Shown here in pieces: positions 53,679 through 62,725 of a stretch of 64,000 nt of DNA. The notes under the pieces were generated by a model. It had not been told where the DNA came from. It did no database searches and worked only from the letters and a program-made list of their open reading frames with translations. Position 1 is the first letter of the stretch. Every line of letters begins with the position of its first letter. The DNA lies in the NCBI RefSeq assembly GCF_029029505.1, contig NZ_JAKJSD010000011.1, positions 84,800 through 148,799 on the forward strand. Direction: 5' to 3'. The stretch is from Ancylomarina sp. DW003 (GTDB lineage Bacteria > Bacteroidota > Bacteroidia > Bacteroidales > Marinifilaceae). A program made the position numbers and the translations under genes.

Positions 53679-54021
53679 ATTTATTTTCTTTAATCATTTT
53701 TTACTTAGTCACACAAAAATAAGAAAAGCTCTAAATTAATTTAGTAATTTGCGGGATAATATCACATCAAGCTACTTTATTGTAAATCAATGACATTTAC
53801 ATAATGAAACAGTTGGATATTCTTATCGTTTGATGATTAACATGGCCTATTTACAAGCTTTTACGACGATTTTTAAATCAAATATTGATTTTTGATATCT
53901 TATTTTGAAAGAATCCGTATTAATCAGTTTTATCAGGTAAGAATTAAATTTTCTTTTCTAATCTTTCTAAGAATTAAAAGTCAATATAGACGCTATTTCA
54001 AAGAAAACAAACGAAGAATCT
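53679..54021. other. Intergenic region tdk / coiled-coil gene (divergent)
   Basis: 343 bp, AT-rich. I see no gene, RNA or strong palindrome. Confidence 0.5.
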
Positions 54022-54699
54022 ATGAACAATACACTTATCATACAGCTCATAAAAAACAATATTAAGGAAATACAAAACCTTATCGATCATTTCCAAAATG
54101 AAGAAGAGGATTTAAAAGGAGGTTTTTCTTTAATAGAAACTCGTTTAGAGAGTTTAAATAAAGATATCGAAGTTCTAAAAGCGAATCTATCTAATACAAG
54201 TAGAAAAGCAAAATCGAACACTTCAATCAATAATTCTAAAAAAGAGGACGTGAATATTGAAAAAACTATTTTTCGTGAAGAAATAGTTACTAATGAGGTT
54301 TTTGATGAAGAAGTGAGTGAGCAAACAAGCAATGGCATTGATTCTGATGAAAAAGCTACTCAATTAAAAACACATGTCGAAACTGAACAAGTAGATCATC
54401 TAAATCAATCAACACTTAACGACAAACTACAAGCAGAAAGAGTTGATAACCTGCAAGAGAAAATTCAAAAATCTAAAATAATTGATATTCAGTCTGCAAT
54501 TGGAATAAATGATCAGTTTTTATTTATTCGTGAACTCTTTAATAACAATTCTGAAGATTATAGAAAGGCAATTAATTTTATCAATTCAGCTAATAATTGC
54601 AATACTATTTTTGAGCATTTTGATAAAACAAAAGAATGGAATAAAGATGAAGATAGTGTTGTTCAATTTTTCGATCTTATAAAAAGAAAATTTGAGTAA
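54022..54699 (+). CDS. Hypothetical coiled-coil protein
   Basis: 225 residues. The N-terminal ~70 residues form a coiled coil (LIDHFQNEEEDLKGGFSLIE onward), followed by a low-complexity acidic, Ser/Thr-rich linker (~70-150). The C-terminal ~70 residues (IDIQSAIGINDQFLFIRELF, then DYRKAINFINSANNC) are folded-looking and recur at the end of otherwise divergent Bacteroidota proteins of unknown function. There is no signal peptide. It lies 77 bp upstream of rsmI on the same strand. Confidence 0.65.
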   Translation: MNNTLIIQLIKNNIKEIQNLIDHFQNEEEDLKGGFSLIETRLESLNKDIEVLKANLSNTSRKAKSNTSINNSKKEDVNIEKTIFREEIVTNEVFDEEVSEQTSNGIDSDEKATQLKTHVETEQVDHLNQSTLNDKLQAERVDNLQEKIQKSKIIDIQSAIGINDQFLFIRELFNNNSEDYRKAINFINSANNCNTIFEHFDKTKEWNKDEDSVVQFFDLIKRKFE

Positions 54700-54776
54700 A
54701 CCAATGATAGATTTCAAGAAGATAAACACATTCTACTTATCTTTGACCCATTATTAAAAATCGCAATACGCTCTTC

Positions 54777-55490
54777 ATGTCAAAACTATTTTTAGTTCCA
54801 ACACCAATTGGAAATCTCGAAGATATAACTATCCGAGCTATTAATGTCTTAAAATCAGTTGATGTTATTCTTGCTGAAGATACACGAACATCCGGCTTTC
54901 TGTTGAAACGATATGAAATAAGTAAGCCTCTGATTTCTCATCATAAATTCAACGAGCACAAAAGTTCTCAACAAATTGTCGATAGAATATTAGCAGGACA
55001 ATCTATTGCATTAATTTCTGATGCAGGTACACCAGCCATATCCGATCCCGGATATTTCTTGGTAAAACATTGTATAGAAAATGATATTGAAGTAGAGTGC
55101 TTGCCAGGCGCAACAGCATTTGTACCAGCACTGGTTAATTCCGGACTTCCTAATGAACGCTTTTGTTTCGAAGGCTTTCTTCCTCAAAAGAAAGGTCGAC
55201 AAAACAAACTAAAAGAGCTTAGTGAAGAACAACGAACAATGATTTTTTATGAATCTCCTCACCGCTTAGTTAAGACTTTAACACAGTTTGCTGAGGTATT
55301 TGGTGAGGAACGAAAAGCTTCTGTTTCCAGAGAAATAACCAAATTACACGAAGAAAATGCAAGAGGAACCTTAACCGAATTAGTAGCTCATTTCTCGGCA
55401 AAAACAGTTAAAGGCGAAATTGTAATTGTACTTTCAGGTAAAGTTATTGAGAAAAAGAAGAAAGAATATATTAAGAAAGATAGAATGTAA
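54777..55490 (+). CDS. rsmI: 16S rRNA (cytidine1402-2'-O)-methyltransferase
   Basis: 237 residues of the tetrapyrrole-methylase fold: L-V-P-T-P-I-G-N-L-E-D-I-T at the start, L-A-E-D-T-R-T-S-G-F-L-L, L-I-S-D-A-G-T-P-A-I-S-D-P-G, and F-Y-E-S-P-H-R. It 2'-O-methylates C1402 in the decoding centre with SAM. The terminator after it is shared with the convergent porP gene. Confidence 0.95.
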   Translation: MSKLFLVPTPIGNLEDITIRAINVLKSVDVILAEDTRTSGFLLKRYEISKPLISHHKFNEHKSSQQIVDRILAGQSIALISDAGTPAISDPGYFLVKHCIENDIEVECLPGATAFVPALVNSGLPNERFCFEGFLPQKKGRQNKLKELSEEQRTMIFYESPHRLVKTLTQFAEVFGEERKASVSREITKLHEENARGTLTELVAHFSAKTVKGEIVIVLSGKVIEKKKKEYIKKDRM

Positions 55491-55491
55491 G

Positions 55492-55526
55492 AAAAATCCC
55501 CTTCCATACGGCAAGGGGATTTTTTT
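55492..55526. terminator. Bidirectional terminator rsmI / porP
   Basis: AAAAATCCCCTT (55492-55503) pairs with AAGGGGATTTTT (55513-55524), with A-run and T-run on the two sides. It lies between convergent stops. Confidence 0.93.
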
Positions 55527-55542
55527 AATGCTTTTAATTGAT

Positions 55543-56604
55543 TTAATCTTCGTTGGTAAACTTAGGGCAAGAGATAGCCTTATCACCTAGTTTTTTAGCC
55601 TTTTTCTTACGCTCTAATCGCTTCACGTTTCTAGGGCTAGAATAGTTGTAGTTGTAAGTTAAAGATATCTCTAATCCACCTTTACTAGCAGATGTCAGCT
55701 GTAGTGCTGATACATCAATATCATAGGATAAAATAAATTTAAATCGATTCTTTTGGAAGCCTACAGTTGGAATAATATCCTCCTTATTACGATACCAAAG
55801 TCCGTAGTGCAACACGATTCCTTTATCACCTGTAGCCATCGTACAATTCGCTCCAAATACAAACTCTGTACTTAGGTACTCACTTTTATACATGAACTGA
55901 GGTTTAATATACAACCTTGAGCTTAATTTAGTTTCTATACCTCCGTGGTAATTATAACTTCTTTTCAAGTTATTCGTAATCTCATAAAACGATTCGTTAG
56001 GTTGATTCAAATGAGAAACAGACATCCCAAGGAAATATTTTGTCTTTCCCTTGAAATAAGTAAACGATCCTCCTAATGAGAAATCCAGATAAAATAAGGT
56101 TTGTCTTCCTAGTGGTTCTCCCTTTTTCCAATCTTTGTTAAAAATGGTTCCATCCCACTGTTCATCGAATACAAGTTTATTATAATCAACAGATTTATTA
56201 ACCAATTCTACTCCCAAACCACCATGAAAAAACAGTGTATTTCCTTTGTTCAAACTTTTATTCAAAGATGTTGTTAACATCAACTGGTTTGTTTTCAGAC
56301 CACCTTCCCCTGCTTTATCATTAAAAATAACGCCACCTATACCTAACCAGGAAGCTCCTAAATATGGAAAAGATAATTTACCATCGATATAGGCTGCTTG
56401 TGAAACAAAAGGGGTTGTTACAGAATTCCATTGGTTTCTATAATTTACACCTGTTCTAATATTATAATCGGAATTACCCGTGAGGGCCGGATTTAAAAAT
56501 ACAGGCATCGAGTAGAACTGAGAAGAGTAGACCTGCTGTGCAGTGACGTTCTTCAATCCTAAGCAGACAATAAATACAATAAGTAAAATTTTATATTTAT
56601 TCAT
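55543..56604 (-). CDS. PorP/SprF-family T9SS membrane protein
   Basis: The Met at 56604 begins a signal peptide (MNKYKILLIVFIVCLGLKNV, cleavage after T-A-Q); 353 residues. The mature start Q-Q-V-Y-S-S-Q-F-Y-S-M-P-V-F-L-N-P-A-L-T-G is diagnostic of PorP/SprF proteins, followed by an outer-membrane beta-barrel. Members bind T9SS type B substrates and anchor them at the surface, and usually sit right after the substrate gene, as here. A basic tail (RNVKRLERKKKAKKLG) extends beyond the barrel and may be periplasmic. Confidence 0.92.
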   Translation of the reverse strand: MNKYKILLIVFIVCLGLKNVTAQQVYSSQFYSMPVFLNPALTGNSDYNIRTGVNYRNQWNSVTTPFVSQAAYIDGKLSFPYLGASWLGIGGVIFNDKAGEGGLKTNQLMLTTSLNKSLNKGNTLFFHGGLGVELVNKSVDYNKLVFDEQWDGTIFNKDWKKGEPLGRQTLFYLDFSLGGSFTYFKGKTKYFLGMSVSHLNQPNESFYEITNNLKRSYNYHGGIETKLSSRLYIKPQFMYKSEYLSTEFVFGANCTMATGDKGIVLHYGLWYRNKEDIIPTVGFQKNRFKFILSYDIDVSALQLTSASKGGLEISLTYNYNYSSPRNVKRLERKKKAKKLGDKAISCPKFTNED

Positions 56605-56689
56605 ACCCGAATAATAGAATAGCTTCTTAAATGTTAAATTCAACTGAATATAACTATCAAAGCTGACGTATCAAATTTATCAAAACAAA

Positions 56690-56712
56690 AGGGTAATAAA
56701 GTTTATTACCCC
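56690..56712 (-). terminator. Hairpin between the type B protein gene and porP
   Basis: AGGGTAATAAA pairs with TTTATTACCCC at 56690-56711. On the minus strand it is followed by TTTTGTTTTG. It could attenuate expression of porP relative to the substrate genes, with partial readthrough. Confidence 0.6.
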
Positions 56713-56847
56713 CCAATATATAGTGCGTTAAATTACTAATATTTTTTTATCGAAGCTTAAACTTTCTTTCATTATTCATTATACGATATTTATGTTCCAT
56801 CAAAAACAAAATTCAATTAACATCAAAATTGAACTATTCGTCACAAT

Positions 56848-59397
56848 TTAGTTAACTAAGGTCACTTCATCACGTTTCTGAGCAGATGTTCCATTATCAA
56901 ATGTAACACTCAGAAAATAGACATAAGTATCCATTCTTTGTAGTTGACCTTTATATGTTCCATCCCAACCTACGTCCTGTCTATTTGATTGGAAGATCTT
57001 CTGTCCCCCACGATTATAGATAATAAACGTTAATTTCTTAATATTATTACCGCGTACATAAAGCACATCATTGTTACCATCTCCATTTGGTGTGAAACCA
57101 GAAGGACATCCGTAAAAATCTTCACCCTGAGGGAAGAATACTTCAACTTCATCACGGCCAATACAACTCTTAGGACTTGTAACAGCAACTGAATATTTAC
57201 CTGCAGTACTTACTTCAATGGTTTGTTCAATTGCTCCTGTAGACCACTCGAAGAAACTATCTTCGTTACCTGCATCCAGAATAGCTGTTTCACCTGCTTC
57301 AAGATTAATATCATCTCCTAAGTCAACTATTGGCGAAGCGTTAATAACAATATCAACACATGCTGTTTCTTTGTTTCCAAATTCATCACTTACTTCAACA
57401 CAATACTTTCCTTTTTTATCAACATATATACCCTTATCAGTAGATTCTCCCGGAATCCACTTATATGTTGCTTCAATATCTCTATCGATAGTTGGCTCCA
57501 GATAAGCTCTGTCTCCTTCGCAAATTTCAATTTCAGTTCCTAAATCAACCGTAAATTTCTGACCTTCCTTCTTAATAACTTTAACCTGTCCTGTATTTGA
57601 ACATCCATTACCATTAGTAACCGTTACAGTATAATCACCTGCTTCACTTATAGTAATAGTCTGACTAGTCTCTCCTGTACTCCATAAATAAGTCGCACCA
57701 GTAACGCCTGCATCTAATGTTAAGGTTTCACCTTCGTAGATATTACGATCTGCTCCCAAGTCAACAATTGGTAAAGCATTAAATGATACATTGATTTCAT
57801 CACGTTTCACATTATTAGCATCATCAGTTACAACAACTGAGTAGATTCCTGATTCTTTTATACTAATAGTTTGTGTTGTCAATCCATTACTCCACAAATA
57901 AGTATAATTCTGAGTTATTGTAGGATTGGGATTAAGAATGACTTCATCATTAACACAAGCTACAATATCATCACCAAGCTCAATCGCAAATACATCATTT
58001 ACACTAGTGATATTAATTTCATCACTTGCTTCACAACCATTTGCTCCTGTTACCGTAACAAAATACAGTGCACTTCTATCAACATCAATTGTTCTGGTCG
58101 TTTCACCGGTTGACCATAAATAAGTTCCATCAACACCCGCATCCAGAGTTTTAACTTCTCCATCAGCAAGTTCATAATCTTCACCTAAGTCTACTTCTGG
58201 TAAATCAAGCACATTAACACGAACACTTGCTGATGATGATTTACTTAAATTCGTTTCGGTAACTGTCAGAGTATAGTTTCCGTCTTTACTGACGTTAATT
58301 GATTCTGTCGTTTCACCGGTTGACCATAAATAAGTAAAGGTTCCATCCATATTAATTGTTGGAGATAAGATCACTTCACTACCTTTACAAATATCCTTAT
58401 CAGCTCCCAGATCAACTAAGAAGGTTTCAATTACATTAATATCCGCAAAAATGGTGTCTCCATAGCAATTGAACCCATTCTTTTCAATTAACTTAACTTG
58501 CTTCGCTCCAAGTTCATCTCCCCACTGAATATCAAATGTCAATTCAGAATGAAGTTCGTCTGCCAAGAGCTTTGTATTTTCATTTAGCACAGTGGCTCCG
58601 TCAGGAACAAAAATTTCGTATCGCTTACTACTAGCTGGTGAACTTGGTGTTATATCCGGATCGTGACGTAGAATATTGGCTTTATACGACTGTAAGGTTC
58701 CAGCCATAACAGAAGGCTCAAATTCTAAGAACTTTGTATCCGGTAAACCAAGTACATCAATCTCTACACGATGATCATCTATATTTTCAACAACCTCTAG
58801 TCCTGAAATACTCTGTGCTTCAACAATCATTATCTCTGATCGAGATTTCTTTCCTGTCGTGTTTCTAATTTCAACTACAAAATCAAAAGTCGAAGTCCAT
58901 ATCTCATTGGCACCATCAGGCATTACAGCTGGTTCCCTATCCACTGAGTATTTAAATGTCCATGGAAGAGGTCCTGTGTAATTTACGGTGCAGGCTATTT
59001 CTGCTCGTGGATTGACTCCATTATTTGCTGAACAAACATATGGCGTCGATAAGTCATCGAAAATAATTGTTGGTGGAGCACCCGCAACAGTAACTGCAAG
59101 AATCAAAGGTTCACCCAAACAACGACTTACCTTATCAACTGGATAAACTTTAACTTGATAATTTCCTGAAACGTTAAATGTGTATTCTTCAGAAATATGC
59201 GTATTTGATACCAGATTAATTGTTGTCCCAGAATCTACATTATAAATTTCCCAACGGTAATCTATCGCCGGGTTCTCTTCTGCTTTAAAGCTAAGTGCTG
59301 TTCCCTTTACTACATTATGCTGCGCCACAACAGCCCATCCTCCTAAAAGGATAACTATTGCAGTTAGCAGTGTTTTATGTAGTAAGGTTCTTAACAT
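56848..59397 (-). CDS. Gliding-type (T9SS type B) C-terminal-domain surface protein with PKD-like repeats
   Basis: 849 residues. Signal peptide ~1-25; an N-terminal PKD-like domain; from ~325 on, five or so repeats of ~80-95 residues. Each repeat has (V/I)DLG, YLWSTGETT, a T-(I/V) strand and G-x-Y-x-V-x-V-T. The C-terminal ~85 residues are the gliding motility-associated domain: C-P-S-G-F-T-P-N-G-D-G-N-N-D, then I-Y-N-R-G-G-Q-K-I-F-Q-S and W-D-G-T-Y-K-G. This type B CTD directs T9SS export and depends on PorP/SprF, encoded just downstream. It is the last of a row of related PKD-like proteins and the only one with a CTD. Confidence 0.92.
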   Translation of the reverse strand: MLRTLLHKTLLTAIVILLGGWAVVAQHNVVKGTALSFKAEENPAIDYRWEIYNVDSGTTINLVSNTHISEEYTFNVSGNYQVKVYPVDKVSRCLGEPLILAVTVAGAPPTIIFDDLSTPYVCSANNGVNPRAEIACTVNYTGPLPWTFKYSVDREPAVMPDGANEIWTSTFDFVVEIRNTTGKKSRSEIMIVEAQSISGLEVVENIDDHRVEIDVLGLPDTKFLEFEPSVMAGTLQSYKANILRHDPDITPSSPASSKRYEIFVPDGATVLNENTKLLADELHSELTFDIQWGDELGAKQVKLIEKNGFNCYGDTIFADINVIETFLVDLGADKDICKGSEVILSPTINMDGTFTYLWSTGETTESINVSKDGNYTLTVTETNLSKSSSASVRVNVLDLPEVDLGEDYELADGEVKTLDAGVDGTYLWSTGETTRTIDVDRSALYFVTVTGANGCEASDEINITSVNDVFAIELGDDIVACVNDEVILNPNPTITQNYTYLWSNGLTTQTISIKESGIYSVVVTDDANNVKRDEINVSFNALPIVDLGADRNIYEGETLTLDAGVTGATYLWSTGETSQTITISEAGDYTVTVTNGNGCSNTGQVKVIKKEGQKFTVDLGTEIEICEGDRAYLEPTIDRDIEATYKWIPGESTDKGIYVDKKGKYCVEVSDEFGNKETACVDIVINASPIVDLGDDINLEAGETAILDAGNEDSFFEWSTGAIEQTIEVSTAGKYSVAVTSPKSCIGRDEVEVFFPQGEDFYGCPSGFTPNGDGNNDVLYVRGNNIKKLTFIIYNRGGQKIFQSNRQDVGWDGTYKGQLQRMDTYVYFLSVTFDNGTSAQKRDEVTLVN
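58097..58125. repeat. 29 bp direct repeat inside the type B gene, copy 1
   Basis: GTCGTTTCACCGGTTGACCA and the following nine bases recur exactly at 58307-58335, 210 bp away. They encode the YLWSTGETT core of adjacent modules. Confidence 0.9.
58307..58335. repeat. 29 bp direct repeat inside the type B gene, copy 2
   Basis: Exact second copy of the repeat at 58097-58125. Exact identity at DNA level suggests recent duplication or gene conversion between modules. A diverged third version is seen near 57664-57690. Confidence 0.9.
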
Positions 59398-59412
59398 TTA
59401 TTATAAATATAC

Positions 59413-60126
59413 TTAGTTTAAACTAATCGTTCCGTTAATAACTGGTTTAGGTAATACAGTAATCGTTCTAGTATTATTTGCAACATCTGTATTAACCTGA
59501 ACAGTAGCGCCGTCATCAGTTAAAGCACTCACTAATACAACCGTGTAATTAGCATTTGATCCAGTAGTATTCTCAAATGCATTATCAATCTGAATTGTAT
59601 AATTAGCAGGAACATCTGTCTTAGTTATTTCAGTTTCCCCACCATCTGGAGCAACTACCTTATAAGTAATGTCATATGGTGCTAAACCAGATGTAAATTC
59701 AATGTTAAAATCAGAGCTTCCTCCACTACCGGTCCCACCTGCATCACCACTAACAAGATCAGAACAAGTTTCAACATCCAATGAAGCAGCAGCAAACATA
59801 ACACTTGATTTTCCAAGAACACGAATCGTAACCGTTTGTGTTTCTGTGATACAACCTTTTGCATCCGTCGCAAAAAGTGTAATATCATAATCTCCGGCAA
59901 CATCATCCCAAAGAATACTAATCGAATTATCTGTATCAGCCGCTACTGCAGCTGCAGAAGATGTACCTCCCGATACAGCCCATGTATAAGTTAAGCCTGG
60001 AGTGTTAGTGACGCTATAAGTATGTGTTGTAGCCAATGTTACAGTTTGGTTAATCTGAGCAGAAGCCCCAAATGATAGACACATTATCGCTAATATGAAA
60101 AGTGATTTTTTAAATAAATTCTTCAT
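59413..60126 (-). CDS. Secreted PKD-like array protein 5
   Basis: 237 residues, no recognised named family. Signal peptide ~1-23 (cleavage near A-S-A-Q). Domain 1 is PKD-like (T-T-H-T-Y-S-V...Y-T-W-A-V, then I-L-W-D-D-V-A-G-D-Y-D-I-T and one Cys in K-G-C-I-T-E). Domain 2 starts at V-E-T-C-S and is Thr/Asp/Gly-rich. The tail is K-P-V-I-N-G-T-I-S-L-N. It has no T9SS C-terminal domain. Fifteen bp separate it from the type B gene, so they are almost certainly one transcript. Confidence 0.75.
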   Translation of the reverse strand: MKNLFKKSLFILAIMCLSFGASAQINQTVTLATTHTYSVTNTPGLTYTWAVSGGTSSAAAVAADTDNSISILWDDVAGDYDITLFATDAKGCITETQTVTIRVLGKSSVMFAAASLDVETCSDLVSGDAGGTGSGGSSDFNIEFTSGLAPYDITYKVVAPDGGETEITKTDVPANYTIQIDNAFENTTGSNANYTVVLVSALTDDGATVQVNTDVANNTRTITVLPKPVINGTISLN

Positions 60127-60156
60127 TCTTGTTTTATTTAGTCGTTTAGTTGTTTT

Positions 60157-60855
60157 CTAATTCAAATCGATAGCCGTAATTACAGGCTTCTTAAATATCG
60201 TTCTTGTATGTATATCTTTACCAGCAAACACATTAAGCTTTCCTCCGTATTTATTCTTAGCACTTACTATAGTTATCTGGTTTGTGGTTTCATTATTAAT
60301 ATCTTCAACTATTCCAGCAATTTGGAGTAGTTTATCCACAAATAAAACATTTGCGGTTCTATCCTCTGTTTCTCCCGTAATTCGATAAGTTACAGTTAGA
60401 GGGTAATTGGTTTCCGACAAATTGTTATCGGTATCGAATTTCGCTATTAAAGCAGTAGCAAAACTTGTGTCATCATCAGGACAATCCTCTGATGTTAACT
60501 GTTCAAAGGCAATTGTTGGTGTATTAACCACACGAACTTTATGGGCCTTTAGATTTTGACATGAGCCTATCTCTTCTATAACAAGCACGTATTCTCCTGC
60601 TTGTTTCCACTTAATCTCTGTTTGATATGTATCTTTTCCACTAAGGAATTCTACCACATCGGTATCAATTATTTCAGTATTCAAGTCGGATATTTCAAAC
60701 ACCGACCAAGAGTAGATATTACCATCAGTTTTGGTGACAGTATATACGTGAGAGGCCTCTTCAAATAGCACAAAAGTATCCTGAGCCGTGACTTTTGTCA
60801 CGGCCAGGATCATGAAAATCATGAATAAAATCCCTTTATGTATTTGAGTTTTCAA
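60157..60855 (-). CDS. Secreted PKD-like array protein 4
   Basis: 232 residues with signal peptide ~1-24 (ending V-T-A-Q). Domain 1: A-S-H-V-Y-T-V-T-K...I-Y-S-W-S-V, then I-K-W-K-Q-A-G-E-Y-V-L-V-I-E-E with Cys in G-S-C-Q-N. Domain 2 begins near S-E-D-C-P. The tail is K-K-P-V-I-T-A-I-D-L-N. The architecture is the same as its neighbours' with low sequence identity. Confidence 0.75.
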   Translation of the reverse strand: MKTQIHKGILFMIFMILAVTKVTAQDTFVLFEEASHVYTVTKTDGNIYSWSVFEISDLNTEIIDTDVVEFLSGKDTYQTEIKWKQAGEYVLVIEEIGSCQNLKAHKVRVVNTPTIAFEQLTSEDCPDDDTSFATALIAKFDTDNNLSETNYPLTVTYRITGETEDRTANVLFVDKLLQIAGIVEDINNETTNQITIVSAKNKYGGKLNVFAGKDIHTRTIFKKPVITAIDLN

Positions 60856-60873
60856 ATATTCTTTACTTAACTA

Positions 60874-61824
60874 TTAGTTAGAACCAATACCTGATGTAGA
60901 TGGACGAGCAGGTACATCCTGTTTCTTCTGTTTATCAGCCAAATCTGTAGGTATAGTTGCCAATGCAACACCTTGTGCACCAGAAACAAGTTTAACAGTC
61001 ACATCGTGAGAAGTAATTCCTTCAAACGTAGTACCATTAGCTAATTCTACTCGAATAATAACTGAAGATGCATTAGCTGTGTTAGTAATTGATTGTGTTA
61101 CATCAGTAGCATCTACATAATTTACAAGAGCTGAATAATTAGTTCCTCCGTCTGTACTGTAGGTAGCAGTAACTGTTCCTGTGAAAGCATCATTTACATC
61201 AATATTGTAACCAAGAACATAATTCTCAGTATCAATATTTGTTGCATCTACTTTGTAGTATAGTGCAGTGGTACCATAATTATACTCTACTGCACCACCA
61301 CCGCCAAGTGAAAGAGCAACGTCCGGAGCACAAACCTTTAAGTCATCAGCAGCTGCTGTAGTTAAATCAGCAACTGCAACATTAGCAATAGCCAATTGGA
61401 AATCACTAAATGGATTTATTATTTCAACTTTATGGTTAGAACAATCGTCAGCACTAGTTTCAATAATATGCAAATAGTAAGTACTGGTAGCCGAAGGAGC
61501 TAACCAAGTCAATTTAATTCGATATAGATCTACAACTGCTGTAGTGGCATCTACATAAGCCGGGTCGCCAGTAGCAAACTCACCAATCGTAACATCGGTT
61601 GCAGGAGCAGGAGAAGTTAAGTCGCCTTTAGTCACATACCAAAGATAAGTATTCCCAGTAGGGTAACCAGTCGTAAAACCAGCTCCAGCAGCATTAGCAT
61701 TTACCCAATAGCCGTGTTCAGTACCAATTGCAGGAGTTATTCCTGAATTTGTCTGAGCAAAAGCAGAACCAGATAGCCCGACGAGAGCTATAATCGCAAT
61801 ACATAAATTTCTTAATTTTTTCAT
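60874..61824 (-). CDS. Secreted PKD-like array protein 3
   Basis: 316 residues, the longest small member. Signal peptide ~1-23 (ending A-F-A-Q), domain 1 with T-E-H-G-Y-W-V...Y-L-W-Y-V-T and I-K-L-T-W-L-A...Y-L-H-I-I-E-T-S-A-D-D-C-S. Domain 2 has L-K-V-C-A-P and is very rich in Ala, Thr, Asp and Val. The tail is R-P-S-T-S-G-I-G-S-N after a basic patch (ADKQKKQDVPA), the most diverged tail in the array. Confidence 0.75.
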   Translation of the reverse strand: MKKLRNLCIAIIALVGLSGSAFAQTNSGITPAIGTEHGYWVNANAAGAGFTTGYPTGNTYLWYVTKGDLTSPAPATDVTIGEFATGDPAYVDATTAVVDLYRIKLTWLAPSATSTYYLHIIETSADDCSNHKVEIINPFSDFQLAIANVAVADLTTAAADDLKVCAPDVALSLGGGGAVEYNYGTTALYYKVDATNIDTENYVLGYNIDVNDAFTGTVTATYSTDGGTNYSALVNYVDATDVTQSITNTANASSVIIRVELANGTTFEGITSHDVTVKLVSGAQGVALATIPTDLADKQKKQDVPARPSTSGIGSN

Positions 61825-61848
61825 GATAGTGTATTTTAGGATTTTTTA

Positions 61849-62682
61849 TTAATCAGTTGTAATATTTGTTGTGGCAGGTAATGCATTAATTGTTACAGAA
61901 CCTGTATTTGCGTTTGGATCATCAAGAGTATTATAACTTAATTCCTTACCATTGGACAGGACAACAGTCACTAGATCTCCCATGTTCCAAGTATTATTAA
62001 ACTCAACTGTAAACTCAATGCTATAATCATTATTATTAACGGTTACCTTACCTGAAGCATCTTTATCCACAATTGTATTACCAGATATAGCCGCATTATC
62101 ATCAACGCTAACATTAACCAAATTACCATTGGTACTTGTAATCGTATAATTGAATTCCCAATCTGGAGTAAATGGTGTTCCAGTCGACATATCCGCCTGA
62201 GTTTTCATATCAATGGTAAAAGTCTTAGATGTAGTTCCAAGATTATCATTGGCTGAATTAATAATCGTTCCACTTGCATCAGAACAACTTGCTGTTAAAT
62301 CAGTAATTAATATATCAAAAACGTTACCACTTACATCGACATCAAATTGACGAATTGTAGAACAAGTATTAGCATCAGTCTCTGTAAGTTGTACAATATA
62401 TTTTGCATTAGCTGGAAGATTCGCTTTTAACCAAGTAATTTCAAATTCAGCACCACCATTTGTTCCTAGTACTACATCTGCATTTGCTGTAGGACTCACC
62501 ACAACCGGATCTCCATTCTCCATAAAGACAGCCCAGCTGTATGAATTACCTGGTTGAGCTACACCACCATGTACACGATAAGTGTGTGTTGAATTTATAT
62601 ATGGAGTTGAACCACTTTGCGAAAAAGCTTTCCCTCCTATTAGTAGCAAACAGGCTAAGACGAAAATTTTTAAAGCTCTCAT
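61849..62682 (-). CDS. Secreted PKD-like array protein 2
   Basis: 277 residues. Signal peptide ~1-21 (ending A-F-S-Q). Domain 1: T-P-Y-I-N-S-T-H-T-Y-R-V...Y-S-W-A-V-F, then F-E-I-T-W-L-K-A...Y-I-V-Q-L-T-E-T-D-A-N-T-C-S. Domain 2 starts with T-A-S-C-S-D and contains W-E-F-N-Y-T-I-T. The tail is L-P-A-T-T-N-I-T-T-D. It is closest to protein 1 of the array, sharing S-T-H-x-Y, the N-L-G-T-T-S/T motif and the tail. Confidence 0.75.
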   Translation of the reverse strand: MRALKIFVLACLLLIGGKAFSQSGSTPYINSTHTYRVHGGVAQPGNSYSWAVFMENGDPVVVSPTANADVVLGTNGGAEFEITWLKANLPANAKYIVQLTETDANTCSTIRQFDVDVSGNVFDILITDLTASCSDASGTIINSANDNLGTTSKTFTIDMKTQADMSTGTPFTPDWEFNYTITSTNGNLVNVSVDDNAAISGNTIVDKDASGKVTVNNNDYSIEFTVEFNNTWNMGDLVTVVLSNGKELSYNTLDDPNANTGSVTINALPATTNITTD

Positions 62683-62725
62683 ATCTTTTTCAATTAGTTT
62701 AAATAATTATTGAATTCACCTATAA

